This document shows positions 6,326 through 7,691 of a stretch of DNA of 7,691 nt, piece after piece. The notes under the pieces were generated by a model. The model searched no databases and was not told the origin of the DNA. It worked only from the letters and a program-made list of their open reading frames with translations. Source of the DNA: Hyphomicrobiales bacterium (GTDB lineage Bacteria; Pseudomonadota; Alphaproteobacteria; Rhizobiales; UBA4765); contig JAIYEB010000052.1 of assembly GCA_027487195.1 (NCBI GenBank), positions 1 through 7,691 on the forward strand, read 5' to 3'. The translations under genes were made by a program, and so were the position numbers. The first letter of the stretch is position 1. Each line of letters begins with the position of its first letter.

Positions 6326-6742
6326 TCACGACGCGATCTCCTTGCGGAAAATGTGATTCCGGTGTCCGCGCGGGGTGTCCTCGATCACCCCGATTTCCCG
6401 GAAGCCAAGCCCAGCGTAAAATCGCGGAGCCTGAAAATCGAAGGTGTTCAGCGTGACCGTTGTGCACCCGCGCCGGCGCCCCTCGGATTCGGCCATGGTC
6501 ATCAAGCGGGTACCGATGTTCTGGCCGCGCAACTGTTCATCGATCCAAAGCATGTCGACGAACAGGTCGTCTTTGGTCGCATACGCGATGATACCGCCAA
6601 CGATGCGTCCGTCCTCACGAACCGAGATGGCCAGCGAGGAGCGCTTGCGCTTGCCGAGCACGCGATCATTAAAGGCGCGAAGACCGGTCCCAACCGCACG
6701 CTTGGTCGGGCCGAGTTCCCGTTCGACCACGACCTCGACCAT
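6326..6742 (-). CDS. GNAT family N-acetyltransferase
   Basis: This 138-residue cytoplasmic protein is of normal length for a single GNAT domain, which moves an acetyl group from acetyl-CoA to an amine on a small molecule or protein. The acetyl-CoA pyrophosphate loop is seen in LRGQNIGTRLM (71-81; Arg72 and Gly77, with Asn in place of the first glycine of RxxGxG, a variant I have seen in this family). It follows the beta-4 strand DLFVDMLWIDEQ (59-70). The C-terminal APRFYAGLGFREIG (105-118) is the usual motif B region. The substrate is unknown. GAGG 5 bases before the ATG is a good ribosome-binding site and overlaps the cobS stop codon; the gap to cobS is only 7 bases, so the two are almost certainly cotranscribed. 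It separates cobS from cobT, which often sit close together, and is not known to be needed for cobalt insertion. Confidence 0.9.
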   Translation of the reverse strand: MVEVVVERELGPTKRAVGTGLRAFNDRVLGKRKRSSLAISVREDGRIVGGIIAYATKDDLFVDMLWIDEQLRGQNIGTRLMTMAESEGRRRGCTTVTLNTFDFQAPRFYAGLGFREIGVIEDTPRGHRNHIFRKEIAS

Positions 6743-6749
6743 GTTCGCC

Positions 6750-7691
6750 TCAGCTCAACGCCACATTGACTGCGCTTTCCGGCAGTTCCTTGCCAAAGGC
6801 GCGCTGATAAAACTCGGCGATGTCCTTGCGCTCCTGCTCGTCGCACTTGTTCAGGAACGTAACCCGGAAGGCAAAGCCCAGATCCCCGAAGATCTGCGCG
6901 TTTTCCGCCCAGGTCAGCACCGTCCGCGGACTCATCACAGTTGAGATGTCGCCGTTCATGAACGCATTGCGCGTCAGATCCGCGACCCGAACCATCTTGG
7001 AGACGATGTCCTTTGGCTGCTTCGACTTCTTCAGGACGATCTCGACCTCCTTGTCATGGGGGAGGTAATTAAGCGTCGTCACGATCGACCAGCGGTCCAT
7101 CTGACCCTGATTGATCTGCTGCGTGCCGTGGTAAAGGCCAGTGGTATCACCAAGACCGACTGTGTTGGCCGTTGCAAACAGGCGGAAATAGGGGTGGGGC
7201 GTAATCACGCGCTTCTGATCAAGCAGTGTCAGACGACCTGAGACTTCAAGCACGCGCTGAATGACGAACATCACATCCGGCCGACCGGCATCGTACTCAT
7301 CAAACACCAGCGCCACATTGTTCTGCAGCGCCCAGGGCAACATGCCATCGACGAACTTCGTGATCTGCTTGCCGTTCTCGACCACGATCGCGTCCTTGCC
7401 GACGAGATCGATGCGCGAGACGTGGCTGTCCAGGTTCACGCGCACACATGGCCAGTTGAGCCGCGCCGCGACCTGCTCGATATGGGTCGACTTGCCGGTG
7501 CCGTGGTAGCCCGTGATCATGACGCGCCGGTTGTGCGCAAAGCCCGCCAGGATGGCCAGCGTGGTGTCGCGATCAAACAGATAGTCCGGATCAAGATCCG
7601 GCACATGCTCTTCACGAACGGAATAGGCTGGCACTTCAAGATCGCTGTCGATCCCGAATAGCTGGCGCACGCTGACCTTGATGTCGGGCGT
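6750..7691 (-). CDS. cobS: Cobaltochelatase subunit CobS (AAA+ ATPase), 5' end outside window
   Basis: CobS is the MoxR-like AAA+ ATPase that forms a ring with CobT and drives cobalt insertion by CobN. The frame stays open to the right edge, reading TPDIKVSVRQLFGIDSDLEVP, which is the normal N-terminal region of CobS. The GTG at 7670 is therefore an internal valine, and only about 10-20 residues should be missing (family length about 325-332). The 313 visible residues contain Walker A GYHGTGKS (bases 7511-7488), Walker B LVFDEYDAGRPD (starting at 7310), a sensor-1-like ATANTVGLGDTTG segment, and the very conserved LYHGTQQINQGQMDRW. All key ATPase residues are intact. It reads into the GNAT gene 7 bases downstream and belongs to the same unit as cobT. 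Confidence 0.96.
   Translation of the reverse strand, partial: TPDIKVSVRQLFGIDSDLEVPAYSVREEHVPDLDPDYLFDRDTTLAILAGFAHNRRVMITGYHGTGKSTHIEQVAARLNWPCVRVNLDSHVSRIDLVGKDAIVVENGKQITKFVDGMLPWALQNNVALVFDEYDAGRPDVMFVIQRVLEVSGRLTLLDQKRVITPHPYFRLFATANTVGLGDTTGLYHGTQQINQGQMDRWSIVTTLNYLPHDKEVEIVLKKSKQPKDIVSKMVRVADLTRNAFMNGDISTVMSPRTVLTWAENAQIFGDLGFAFRVTFLNKCDEQERKDIAEFYQRAFGKELPESAVNVALS

Noticed and set aside
5019..6356. 445-codon open frame on the + strand, antisense to cobT and the gap
   Set aside because: It mirrors cobT, whose family match, MIDAS motif and operon overlaps are clear. The translation shows no recognisable domain, and long antisense frames are expected from GC-rich codon bias.
7668..7670. 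GTG as the cobS start codon
   Set aside because: The frame continues to the window edge with normal CobS sequence (PDIKVS before VRQLFGID), so this GTG is an internal valine.

Overview
The window looks like chromosomal DNA of an alphaproteobacterium. It is GC-rich and densely coded. It carries the CobS/CobT type of cobaltochelatase subunits, a YcbB-type L,D-transpeptidase, and the tail of a long fused indolepyruvate ferredoxin oxidoreductase; this mix fits marine or soil alphaproteobacteria. I cannot name a genus from the sequence, and I see no phage, transposon, tRNA, rRNA or CRISPR.

Left part, + strand: the 3' end of an indolepyruvate ferredoxin oxidoreductase gene (1-501) is followed by a near-ideal hairpin (perfect palindrome, 511-532). 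Next comes a secreted L,D-transpeptidase (593-2371) that makes 3-3 cross-links in peptidoglycan.

Right part, - strand, read from the right edge leftwards: cobS (truncated by the window edge, 7691-6750), a GNAT acetyltransferase (6742-6326), a 200-bp gap, cobT (6125-4230), a secreted alpha/beta hydrolase (4233-3385) and a Tat-exported phytase-like esterase (3388-2372). The last three overlap by 4 bases at each junction (ATGA, TTGA), and cobS and the GNAT gene are 7 bases apart, so the five genes look like one co-directional, largely translationally coupled unit. CobS (AAA+ ATPase) and CobT (VWA/MIDAS protein) form the motor complex that works with CobN to insert cobalt into hydrogenobyrinate a,c-diamide. 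CobN is not in the window. The two groups of genes converge at 2371/2372 with no base between the two stop codons.

The least ordinary feature is the 200-bp gap between the GNAT gene and cobT. It holds four 15-bp tandem repeats. These lie inside a previously easy-to-miss 39-codon reading frame (6249-6130) that has a strong Shine-Dalgarno sequence and ends 4 bases before the cobT start codon. It could be a small repeat peptide or leader that couples translation into cobT. The rest of the window is well-known families in a fairly ordinary arrangement.
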